In this document: piece after piece, positions 57,147 through 64,000 of the stretch
Numbering within the stretch: position 1 is the stretch's first letter
Layout of the letters: each line of letters opens with the position of its first letter
Origin: Pararhizobium sp. YC-54
GTDB taxonomy: Bacteria; Pseudomonadota; Alphaproteobacteria; Rhizobiales; Rhizobiaceae
Direction of reading: 5' to 3'
DNA length: 64,000 nucleotides
Assembly (NCBI RefSeq): GCF_025847205.1
Contig: NZ_JAOYTH010000006.1
Span: 62,001 to 126,000 of the forward strand
The notes under the pieces: generated by a model
What the model saw: only the letters and a program-made list of their open reading frames with translations
Told to the model about the DNA's origin: nothing
The model's database searches: none
Translations under genes and position numbers: made by a program

Positions 57147-58340
57147 ATGACCGCTATCGACCCCGTCGCCAATCTCTCCACCCTGATCCGCTGCCCTTCC
57201 GTGACCCCCGCCGAAGGCGGGGCGCTGGCTGCTCTCGAAGCGATGCTGAAGCCGCTCGGCTTTGCCGTCGACCGGGTGATGGCGACCGAAGACGGTACAC
57301 CGGATATCGAAAACCTCTACGCCCGGCTTGGCACCGGCGGCCCGCACCTGATGTTTGCCGGCCATACCGATGTCGTGCCGGTCGGCGACGAGGCCGCCTG
57401 GACGCACGGTCCGTTTTCGGCCGATATCGCCGACGGCGAGATGTACGGCCGCGGCGCCGTCGACATGAAGGGCGGCATCGCCTGCTTTGCCGCCGCCGTC
57501 GCCCGTCATATCGAAAAGCATGGGGCGCCCAAGGGCTCGATCTCGTTCCTGATCACCGGCGACGAGGAAGGCCCCGCCATCAACGGCACCACCAAACTGC
57601 TCGAATGGGCTGCCGCCAGGGGCGAGCGCTGGGATGCCTGCCTGGTTGGCGAGCCGACCAATCCGGATCATCTCGGCGACATGATCAAGATCGGCCGGCG
57701 CGGCTCCCTGTCCGGCACCGTCACCGTGCACGGCGTCCAGGGCCATGCCGCCTATCCGCATCTGGCCGACAGCCCCGTGCGCGGCATTCTTGCCCTGACG
57801 CAGGCACTGATGGACCCGCCCTTCGATGGCGGCACCGACAATTTCCAGCCGTCCAATCTCGAAGTGACGACGATCGACGTGGCCAACAAGGCGGTCAACG
57901 TCATCCCGGCCAAGGCGTCGGCAAGCTTCAACATCCGCTTCAACGACACTTGGGATGCCGGCAGCCTGAAGACGGAGATCATTGCCCGGCTCGATCGCGC
58001 CGCGACGGACAGCCCCCTTCGCCCGGGCCGCCCGCCGGTCAAGTACGATCTCGTCTGGAACGAACGGCCGAGCCATGTCTTCCTCACCCGCAACAATGCC
58101 CTGATCGCATCGCTGTCGGGTGCGGTCGAAGCCGTGACCGGCCGCGAGCCGAAGCTTTCGACCACCGGCGGAACGTCGGATGCGCGCTTCATCAAGGATT
58201 ATTGCCCGGTCGTCGAGTTCGGCCTTGTCGGCCAGACCATGCATATGGTCGACGAGCGCGTCGCCATCGCCGATCTCGAAACTCTGACGCAGATCTACGA
58301 AACCTTCATCAGCCGCTGGTTTGGCCATGCCGCAGATTGA
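57147..58340 (+). CDS. dapE: Succinyl-diaminopimelate desuccinylase
   Basis: 397 residues. M20 peptidase-fold zinc enzyme: [12 protein letters not shown] (His, catalytic Asp), [11 protein letters not shown] (bridging Asp), TGDEEGPA (catalytic and metal Glu), VGEPTN, and a C-terminal histidine (GQTMHMVDE). Releases LL-diaminopimelate for lysine and peptidoglycan. The ATG at 57147 directly follows a TTG in the same frame. Confidence 0.96.
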   Translation: MTAIDPVANLSTLIRCPSVTPAEGGALAALEAMLKPLGFAVDRVMATEDGTPDIENLYARLGTGGPHLMFAGHTDVVPVGDEAAWTHGPFSADIADGEMYGRGAVDMKGGIACFAAAVARHIEKHGAPKGSISFLITGDEEGPAINGTTKLLEWAAARGERWDACLVGEPTNPDHLGDMIKIGRRGSLSGTVTVHGVQGHAAYPHLADSPVRGILALTQALMDPPFDGGTDNFQPSNLEVTTIDVANKAVNVIPAKASASFNIRFNDTWDAGSLKTEIIARLDRAATDSPLRPGRPPVKYDLVWNERPSHVFLTRNNALIASLSGAVEAVTGREPKLSTTGGTSDARFIKDYCPVVEFGLVGQTMHMVDERVAIADLETLTQIYETFISRWFGHAAD

Positions 58341-58923
58341 GGACATCGCTGCTTATCTGAAGGGTGTCTGGCTGCTGGTTCTGGGCGACAGGAGCGGTTT
58401 CGAATGGCTCGACATAACAGCGATCGGCGTCTGGCGCTCGTTCGCCGCCTTCCTCTGGTGCCTGCCGGCCATGGCGGTCAGTTGGGGGGCGTGGCGCCTC
58501 TACTATCTGGCGAACATGCCTATCGATAGCGGGGCGGGCCTGCTCTTCATTCTCAAGCTGTTTCTGGTCGATCTTGCCACCTGGATCCTGCCGCTGGTGC
58601 TGATGGCCGTTCTCGCCAAGCCGCTCGATTACGCCGATCATCTGGCGGTGATCATCATCGCCACCAACTGGCTCTGGGTCCCGGTTTTCTACATCATGGC
58701 GGTCCCGGCGGCGATCCGCCTCATCCTGCCCGGCAGCGAGGGGCTGACCAGCCTCTTGTCGCTGATCCTGCTGATGGCGGCTTTCACGGCTATCTTCCGG
58801 CTGATGAAGACGATTACCAGCAACCAGACGCTGCTGGCCGTGGCACTCTCGGCGCTGCTCATCCTGCCGTCCTTGATGCTTGGCGAGGGCCTGCAGCGCT
58901 ATCTCGGCCTGATGCCGGTGTGA
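58327..58923 (+). CDS. Hypothetical multi-helix membrane protein
   Basis: 198 residues with five hydrophobic helices ([53 protein letters not shown] and two more). Overlaps the end of dapE by 14 bases, so it is translationally linked to it. No family with known function recognised. Confidence 0.75.
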   Translation: MPQIEDIAAYLKGVWLLVLGDRSGFEWLDITAIGVWRSFAAFLWCLPAMAVSWGAWRLYYLANMPIDSGAGLLFILKLFLVDLATWILPLVLMAVLAKPLDYADHLAVIIIATNWLWVPVFYIMAVPAAIRLILPGSEGLTSLLSLILLMAAFTAIFRLMKTITSNQTLLAVALSALLILPSLMLGEGLQRYLGLMPV

Positions 58924-58935
58924 ACGCGCCGGGTT

Positions 58936-58966
58936 ATACCAAGTCTCGGTGATAGAGACCTGGTAT
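58936..58966. terminator. Hairpin between convergent genes
   Basis: ATACCAAGTCTC and GAGACCTGGTAT pair around GGTGATA, with one mismatch that becomes a G-U pair in the minus-strand RNA. Same core as the hairpin at 4954-4990. Confidence 0.7.
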
Positions 58967-59709
58967 CAGTAATCGACCTGCATGAAATAGAGCCCGTCCG
59001 GTGGCGCGACCGGACCGCAGGCCTTGCGGTCCTTCGCCTCCAGGGCGGCGCGCACATCATCCGGCGTCCAGCGCCCGTCCCCGACCATTTTCAACGTGCC
59101 GGCAAACGAGCGTATCTGGTTGTGCAGGAAACTCTGCGCCGTCGCGCGGATTTCGATGACATCGCCACCCCGCGTCACATCGAGCCGGTCGAGTGTCCGC
59201 CAAGGGCTGTTTGCCTGGCAATGGGTGGAGCGGAACGTGGTGAAATCGTGATAACCGACCAGCATCTGGGCGGCCGCATGCATGGCCTCATGATCGAGCT
59301 TCTTCGACACCCACCAGGCACGCTTCGCCTCCAGCGCCAAGGGCGACGGCCGGGAAATGATCCGGTAGAGATAATGCCGTCTCAATGCTGAAAAGCGGGC
59401 ATCGAAATTGTCCGGCACTTGCGCCGTCTCGATGATCGACACCTGCTCGCCGGCCTGGCCGAGATAGGCGTTCAACGCATTGCGCAACGTCTCCGGCTTC
59501 CAGGCCCGCGAGAGATCCACATGCGCCACCTGACCACGGGCATGAACCCCGGAATCCGTCCGCCCCGCACCACGGATCAGAGCGGGCTCGCGGGTCAAAG
59601 CCAGGATCGCCTTTTCGACGGCACCCTGCACCGAAGGACCGTTGTCCTGCCGCTGCCAGCCGACATAATTGGAACCGTCATATTCGATCGTCATGCGGAA
59701 ACGCGGCAT
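58966..59709 (-). CDS. truA: tRNA pseudouridine(38-40) synthase
   Basis: 247 residues. The catalytic aspartate is in [25 protein letters not shown] and [17 protein letters not shown] are conserved TruA segments. The ATG overlaps the fmt stop (TGATG), so the genes are co-translated. Confidence 0.96.
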   Translation of the reverse strand: MPRFRMTIEYDGSNYVGWQRQDNGPSVQGAVEKAILALTREPALIRGAGRTDSGVHARGQVAHVDLSRAWKPETLRNALNAYLGQAGEQVSIIETAQVPDNFDARFSALRRHYLYRIISRPSPLALEAKRAWWVSKKLDHEAMHAAAQMLVGYHDFTTFRSTHCQANSPWRTLDRLDVTRGGDVIEIRATAQSFLHNQIRSFAGTLKMVGDGRWTPDDVRAALEAKDRKACGPVAPPDGLYFMQVDY

Positions 59710-60644
59710 CAGGAAAGCCTTGTGCCGGCGGGAATGGGCGTGCCGCGCCTGAAATCATCCGCCTCGAGTACCTTGCCGCCGGCCCTCTGCAGCCGGGTCA
59801 ACCGCACCGAACCGTTGTCGCAGGCGATCGTCAGGTCATCAAACAGGACCGTGCCGGTTTCACCACCCACCCTTTCAACAACGGACGCGAGAACCTTGAC
59901 ACGCTCCATCTTGCCGCTGATTTCCAGTTCGAACCATGCGCCGGGAAAAGGCGAAAGGCCGCGAATGTGATTGTGAACCTCGGTGGCGGTCCTCTTGAAA
60001 TCGATCCGCGTCTCCGCCTTGCTGATCTTGGCCGCGTAGATCACCCCATGCCCGGCCTGCGGCGCCAGCGGCAGGTCGCCGCCATCGAGCTTGTCCATCG
60101 CCTCCGCCATCAGGCCGGCGCCCGCCATCATCAGTCTGTCATGCAGTTCGCCGGCGGTCATTTCGCTGCCGATCGCCACGACCTTGGTCAACGCCACGTC
60201 GCCGGTGTCGAGCCCCTTGTCCATTTTCATCACCATCATCCCGGTCTCATGGTCACCTGCCATGATCGCCCGCTGGATCGGTGCCGCCCCGCGCCAGCGC
60301 GGCAGAAGTGAGGCATGGCCGTTGTAGCAGCCGAGCCTCGTGCCGCTCAGAATCTCCTCCGGCAACAGCAGGCCGTAAGCCACGACGACGGCGACATCGG
60401 CGTCGAAATCGCGAAAGGTCTGGCGGTCGGCGGCGTCCTTGAAATTGACCGGCGTCAACACTTCGACGCCCAAAAGCTCCGCGGCCTGATGCACGGGCGA
60501 TTTCTGCAGGTCGAGGCCACGGCGTCCACCCGGACGCGGGGGCTGGGTGTAAACAGCAACAATCTTGTGACCGGCCTCAGCCAGCGCCGCCAATGTCGGA
60601 ACCGAAAATTCCGGCGTTCCCATGAAGATGATGCGAAGCGGCAT
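59709..60644 (-). CDS. fmt: Methionyl-tRNA formyltransferase
   Basis: 311 residues from the ATG at 60644. N-terminal formyltransferase domain with [14 protein letters not shown], the catalytic [17 protein letters not shown] segment and [11 protein letters not shown], then the OB-fold C-terminal domain. Formylates initiator tRNA. Normally follows def directly; here a toxin-antitoxin pair lies between. Confidence 0.96.
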   Translation of the reverse strand: MPLRIIFMGTPEFSVPTLAALAEAGHKIVAVYTQPPRPGGRRGLDLQKSPVHQAAELLGVEVLTPVNFKDAADRQTFRDFDADVAVVVAYGLLLPEEILSGTRLGCYNGHASLLPRWRGAAPIQRAIMAGDHETGMMVMKMDKGLDTGDVALTKVVAIGSEMTAGELHDRLMMAGAGLMAEAMDKLDGGDLPLAPQAGHGVIYAAKISKAETRIDFKRTATEVHNHIRGLSPFPGAWFELEISGKMERVKVLASVVERVGGETGTVLFDDLTIACDNGSVRLTRLQRAGGKVLEADDFRRGTPIPAGTRLS

Positions 60645-60666
60645 GGTGCGCGGTTCCCCGTTCTGG

Positions 60667-61089
60667 TCAGGCCTCTTCAAACGGGTTTACGAGCTTCAAA
60701 TCAAGCCCCTCGAAGTCTTTTGTGTTGCGGGTCGCAAGCGTAGCATCATGCGACAGGCAGATCGCGGCGATCATGGCGTCCTGAACCGAGATCGGGCGGC
60801 CGGCACTTTCGCGCTTCGCACGGAGTCGGCCGGTCAGCGCAGGCGTCCCGTCGCTGAAGCCTAGAATCCGACCTCGAAACTGGGTCGCCAATAGATGCTC
60901 CAGCGACCGAACATACCTGTCCGAACCTGTCCGCAGATAAAAACGCTCCGCTCCGAACGATTGCTCCATCACCACGATGGCGTTCAGATACAAATTCGAT
61001 TCAGCCTCACGCCGAAACCATACTCCGACATTCTTATCCGGGGATGATTTTACAAGTTCCGAAATGATGTTCGTATCGAGGACAATCAT
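60667..61089 (-). CDS. PIN-domain toxin (VapC/FitB type)
   Basis: 140 residues. Acidic PIN residues are visible in [12 protein letters not shown], the central [14 protein letters not shown] helix, [13 protein letters not shown] and [11 protein letters not shown]. Such toxins cleave RNA when freed. The ATG overlaps the antitoxin stop (ATGA). It ends 22 bases before fmt. Confidence 0.92.
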   Translation of the reverse strand: MIVLDTNIISELVKSSPDKNVGVWFRREAESNLYLNAIVVMEQSFGAERFYLRTGSDRYVRSLEHLLATQFRGRILGFSDGTPALTGRLRAKRESAGRPISVQDAMIAAICLSHDATLATRNTKDFEGLDLKLVNPFEEA

Positions 61090-61373
61090 TCGAGTACCGG
61101 GGCGGGGCGGCCGAAGTCCTTTTTCCGCTCCGCTTCCACCTCATCCAAAATAGCGGCAAAATCATCGCCCAATCCTTCGTCGGCTCCAAAAGTCGCACGC
61201 AGAAGATCGTAGGCAGACTGTTCCTCCACCGGCTTGATATCGCTCTCAGCAATCAGCCCCTTACGCAAAAGCTCCTTGGCTTCGTCGGAAAGACTGCGCC
61301 CGGTGCGGTCGGCCGCAGCCGCGATGTCACGCTTCAGAGCATCAGAGATATTTCGGATCAGCAGATCGCCCAT
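61086..61373 (-). CDS. Ribbon-helix-helix antitoxin (FitA/VapB type)
   Basis: 95 residues. The N-terminal MGDLLIRNISDALKRDIAAA and GRSLSDEAKELLRKGL form a ribbon-helix-helix; the acidic C-terminus should bind the toxin. The ATG at 61373 has GGAGG six bases upstream (GGAGGTTGCGC), ruling out the TTG at 61379. Likely represses its own operon. Confidence 0.9.
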   Translation of the reverse strand: MGDLLIRNISDALKRDIAAAADRTGRSLSDEAKELLRKGLIAESDIKPVEEQSAYDLLRATFGADEGLGDDFAAILDEVEAERKKDFGRPAPVLE

Positions 61374-61389
61374 GCGCAACCTCCACTAT

Positions 61390-61404
61390 GATATCAGTGA
61401 TATC
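61390..61404. promoter_or_regulatory. Likely antitoxin operator
   Basis: GATATC-AGT-GATATC, two identical symmetric half-sites 16 bases upstream of the antitoxin start. Placement and symmetry suit ribbon-helix-helix autorepression. Confidence 0.6.
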
Positions 61405-61438
61405 TTAGTTCCAAAGGTCCCGATTTTCAATGAAAGCG

Positions 61439-61963
61439 TCAGATCGCCTTGGCGCCACGGGTCTTGGCGGCCTTGGTGAACTTGCGGATCACCATTTCAC
61501 GCTTGAGCTTGGAGATATGGTCGATGAACAGCACGCCGTTCAGATGATCGATCTCGTGTTGCAGGCAAGTCGCCAGAAGGCCGTCGGCCTTGACCGTCAG
61601 CTGCTTTCCTTCGAGATCGATATATTCGACCGTAATCGCCGCCGGCCGTTCGACCTCGGCATAGTAGTCGGGGATCGACAGGCAGCCTTCCTCGTAGACG
61701 GACCGCTCGTCGGATGTGGTCAGTATCTTCGGGTTGATGAACACCTGGGGCTGCTTTTCCTCACCGTCCTTCGACACGTCGATCACAAGCATCTGGCGCG
61801 GGATGCCGATCTGGATCGCGGCAAGGCCGATGCCTGGCGCGTCATACATCGTGTCCAGCATGTCGTTGGCCAGACGGCGGACATCGGCATCGACCGTTTC
61901 CACCGGCTTGGACAGCTGGCGCAGCACGGGATCGGGGAGAATGATGAGCGGCTTGATGGTCAT
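61439..61963 (-). CDS. def: Peptide deformylase
   Basis: 174 residues. The three metal-site motifs are intact: [15 protein letters not shown] and QHEIDHL. Removes the formyl group from nascent proteins. The ATG at 61963 has GGGAG upstream; the longer frame lacks support. Divergent from rmuC. Confidence 0.96.
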   Translation of the reverse strand: MTIKPLIILPDPVLRQLSKPVETVDADVRRLANDMLDTMYDAPGIGLAAIQIGIPRQMLVIDVSKDGEEKQPQVFINPKILTTSDERSVYEEGCLSIPDYYAEVERPAAITVEYIDLEGKQLTVKADGLLATCLQHEIDHLNGVLFIDHISKLKREMVIRKFTKAAKTRGAKAI

Positions 61964-62107
61964 CCGGCTCCCATAACCGATCTTTTGCGCCGATGGAATT
62001 CTCGTTCTCAAGATTTTTGCAGCAGATGCAGTAGTTTGTATCGATCGATTCACCAATGTTCACGCTTTGATCTGGTCACAAGCCGCGAATCCGCTTAGGT
62101 TGCGTCT

Positions 62108-63307
62108 ATGACACCGACAATTCTCACGCTCGATCAGCCGCTTTTCATTCTGGGCTCCTATCCGATAACCCTCGGCATGTGCCTGTTCGCCGCTGTCGCC
62201 ATCCTGCTGTTGACCGGCATCCCGATGGTGCTCAGACGGCGCCGGGACCGGCAATCGACTGTCGATGCCGAGCAGCGCATGACCGCGCTCCTGGCCGCGC
62301 AGACCGAGATGCAGGGCCGTATCGCGGCAATGGCCGATGTTTTTGGCGCCCGCCAGTCCGAGCTCAACCAGTCGATCAGCCAGCGGATCGACGGCATGAC
62401 GCACCGGCTCGGCACGTCGATTACCGAACAGACGAAGGCAACGCACGAAAATCTGCGCCGGCTGCAGGAGCGGCTGGCGGTGATCGACACGGCGCAAACC
62501 AATATCCAGTCGCTTGCCAAGGACATGGCGGGGCTGCAGAGCATTCTTTCCAACAAGCAGACGCGTGGCGCCTTTGGCCAGTCGCGCATGGAAACGATCA
62601 TCGCAGACGGCCTGCCGATGGGGGCCTATGCCTTCCAGACGACGCTGTCCAACGGGTCGCGGCCGGACTGCACGATCCGCATGCCGAACGGCCAGCCGGT
62701 ACTGGTCATCGATGCCAAATTTCCGCTCGAAGGCTGGAACGCCATCCGCAGCGCCGAAAACCCGGAGATGATCCGCCAGGCGCAGCAACAGTTCCGCCGC
62801 GACATGGAGGTGCATATCCGGGATGTTTCGGCAAAATACCTGATCCCCGGCGAGACCCAGGAGACGGCCTTCCTCTTCGTTCCCTCCGAATCGATCTTTG
62901 CCGAGATCCACGAGCATTTCGAAGGGATCGTCCAGAAGGCACACCGGTCGCGCATCGTCATCGTCTCGCCGTCGCTGCTGATGCTGTCGATCCAGGTTAT
63001 TCAGGCCATCCTGCGGGATGCCCGGATGCGCGAGCAGGCGCATCTGATCCAGGGCGAGGTGATCCGGCTGATGGAAGACCTGACCCGGCTCGACGACCGG
63101 GTGCGCAAGCTGCACGGCCATTTCCTCACCACGCAGAAGGATGTCGACGACATTCTGGTTTCGTCGGAAAAGCTCAAGCGGCGCGGCACACGCATCGAGG
63201 CGCTGGACCTCGAAACAGCAAACGCAGCGGCAGACGGCAAGCCGGATCAGAAATCCTTCGACACGCGTATGGGGCAATTGAAGCTGCGGGTGGTTGACGA
63301 GGACTGA
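62108..63307 (+). CDS. rmuC: DNA recombination protein RmuC homologue
   Basis: 399 residues. An N-terminal membrane helix (ITLGMCLFAAVAILLLTGIP), a coiled coil (~45-150) and the RmuC nuclease-like domain (~155-360; LPMGAYAFQTTLSNG, VLVIDAKFPLEGWNA, FLFVPSESIFAEI). Limits inverted-repeat rearrangements in E. coli. Confidence 0.92.
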   Translation: MTPTILTLDQPLFILGSYPITLGMCLFAAVAILLLTGIPMVLRRRRDRQSTVDAEQRMTALLAAQTEMQGRIAAMADVFGARQSELNQSISQRIDGMTHRLGTSITEQTKATHENLRRLQERLAVIDTAQTNIQSLAKDMAGLQSILSNKQTRGAFGQSRMETIIADGLPMGAYAFQTTLSNGSRPDCTIRMPNGQPVLVIDAKFPLEGWNAIRSAENPEMIRQAQQQFRRDMEVHIRDVSAKYLIPGETQETAFLFVPSESIFAEIHEHFEGIVQKAHRSRIVIVSPSLLMLSIQVIQAILRDARMREQAHLIQGEVIRLMEDLTRLDDRVRKLHGHFLTTQKDVDDILVSSEKLKRRGTRIEALDLETANAAADGKPDQKSFDTRMGQLKLRVVDED

Positions 63308-63357
63308 GCCTGTCGGGCACTGTCCCTCAAAATCGCCTGCCCGGGGAGACGCTTCGC

Positions 63358-64000
63358 ATGATCACAGTTTTCGGTTCCATCAACATGGACCTGATCGCCA
63401 CCACAGCACGCCTTCCGAAGCCCGGCGAGACCGTGACCGGCACAGGCTTTTCGACCGCCGCCGGCGGCAAGGGCGCCAATCAGGCTCTGGCGGCGCGGCG
63501 GGCCGGAGCGACCGTTCGCATGGCCGGTGCGGTTGGGTCAGACAGTTTTGCCGATGGCGCATTGGCTCTGCTGAAACAGGCCGGCACAGATCTGACGCTG
63601 ACAAAAACTGTGCGCGAACCGACCGGCACCGCGCATATTCTTGTCGGCGGCGACGGCGAAAACGTCATCGTCGTCGTCGCCAGCGCCAACGGCACGGTGA
63701 GCATGGACGATGCGCAGTCCGCGGTCGAGACAATGAGCGCCGGCGATACGCTGATGCTTCAGCTCGAAATTCCGCCAGCCTCGGTGGAAAAGGCGCTCGT
63801 GGCTGCCAAAAGCAAAGGCATCACCTCGATCATCAACATTGCGCCGCTGACTTCGGACGCCGCGCGGCTTGGCCGGATGGCGGATATCGTCGTTGCCAAC
63901 GAAACGGAATTCGAGTTGCTCGCCGGCCGCGAAGGGCTTTCGGCGAGCGAGCGTGAAGAGGCGATGCGGACGCTTTCTGCGGAAACAGGCCAGACCGTCA
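63358..64000 (+). CDS. rbsK: Ribokinase-like PfkB kinase (3' end outside window)
   Basis: 214 codons are present. The start MITVFGSINMDLIA and AAGGKGANQALAARRAGA are diagnostic of ribokinase, with NIAPLT and VANETEFELLAG further on. GGGGAG precedes the ATG. The ATP-binding C-terminal part lies beyond the window, so specificity for ribose is provisional. Confidence 0.85.
   Translation, partial: MITVFGSINMDLIATTARLPKPGETVTGTGFSTAAGGKGANQALAARRAGATVRMAGAVGSDSFADGALALLKQAGTDLTLTKTVREPTGTAHILVGGDGENVIVVVASANGTVSMDDAQSAVETMSAGDTLMLQLEIPPASVEKALVAAKSKGITSIINIAPLTSDAARLGRMADIVVANETEFELLAGREGLSASEREEAMRTLSAETGQTV

Noticed and set aside
57006..58346. 446-codon minus-strand frame opposite dapE
   Set aside because: dapE has all zinc-site motifs; the antisense frame is a codon-bias artefact.

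Overview
The window is high-GC chromosomal DNA of an alphaproteobacterium of the Rhizobium/Agrobacterium group. The signs are a frcBCAK-type fructose ABC locus as described in Sinorhizobium, the block rpmH-rnpA-yidC-yihA-argB, the block dapD/dapE/truA/fmt/def/rmuC, RIME-like palindromic intergenic repeats, and GGAG-type ribosome binding sites with frequent ATGA/TGATG overlaps. There is no plasmid origin, phage, insertion sequence, rRNA or CRISPR array. Species-level assignment cannot be made from reading alone.

Layout. 0-5 kb: the end of a glycosyltransferase, then a large RTX repeat protein flanked by a full and a broken copy of a fructokinase 3' end. 5-9 kb: frk, pyrE, a VOC protein, a DUF805 protein and pyrC (sugar phosphorylation and pyrimidine synthesis), all on the minus strand. 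9-14.7 kb: frcB-frcC-frcA-frcK, divergent from a ROK repressor that overlaps a FucU/RbsD-type mutarotase. 15.4-20.8 kb: a Crp/Fnr regulator directly followed by a CHASE2 adenylate cyclase, then FecR and Sel1-repeat proteins and a cyclic-nucleotide-type phosphodiesterase; together they look like a cAMP signalling block. 21-28 kb: putA, a YigZ-family protein, an aldo/keto reductase and small proteins, then tRNA-Arg(ACG). 28-32 kb: a sensor kinase and a chemotaxis receptor. 32-42.7 kb: rpmH, rnpA, yidC, yihA and argB, interrupted by a tautomerase/LysR pair, a DMT transporter, a DUF1269 protein, an exported MsrB, and a fasciclin/anti-sigma/ECF-sigma group. 43-50 kb: accessory metabolism (PEP mutase family, DMT transporter, fatty acid hydroxylase family, methyltransferase, HAD nucleotidase, PepSY/DUF2946 pair, LOG family). 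50.6-63.3 kb: dapD, dapE, truA, fmt and def, with a PIN-domain toxin-antitoxin pair sitting between def and fmt, then rmuC. The window ends inside a ribokinase-like gene.

Most of the content is ordinary rhizobial chromosome. The most informative departures are the RTX gene between duplicated frk ends, the apparently co-transcribed Crp/CHASE2-cyclase block, the sigma/anti-sigma/fasciclin module, the toxin-antitoxin insertion into the def-fmt-truA operon, an SDR without its catalytic tyrosine, and about 650 bases upstream of dapE that hold no convincing gene but strong secondary structure. No unmistakably new system was seen.
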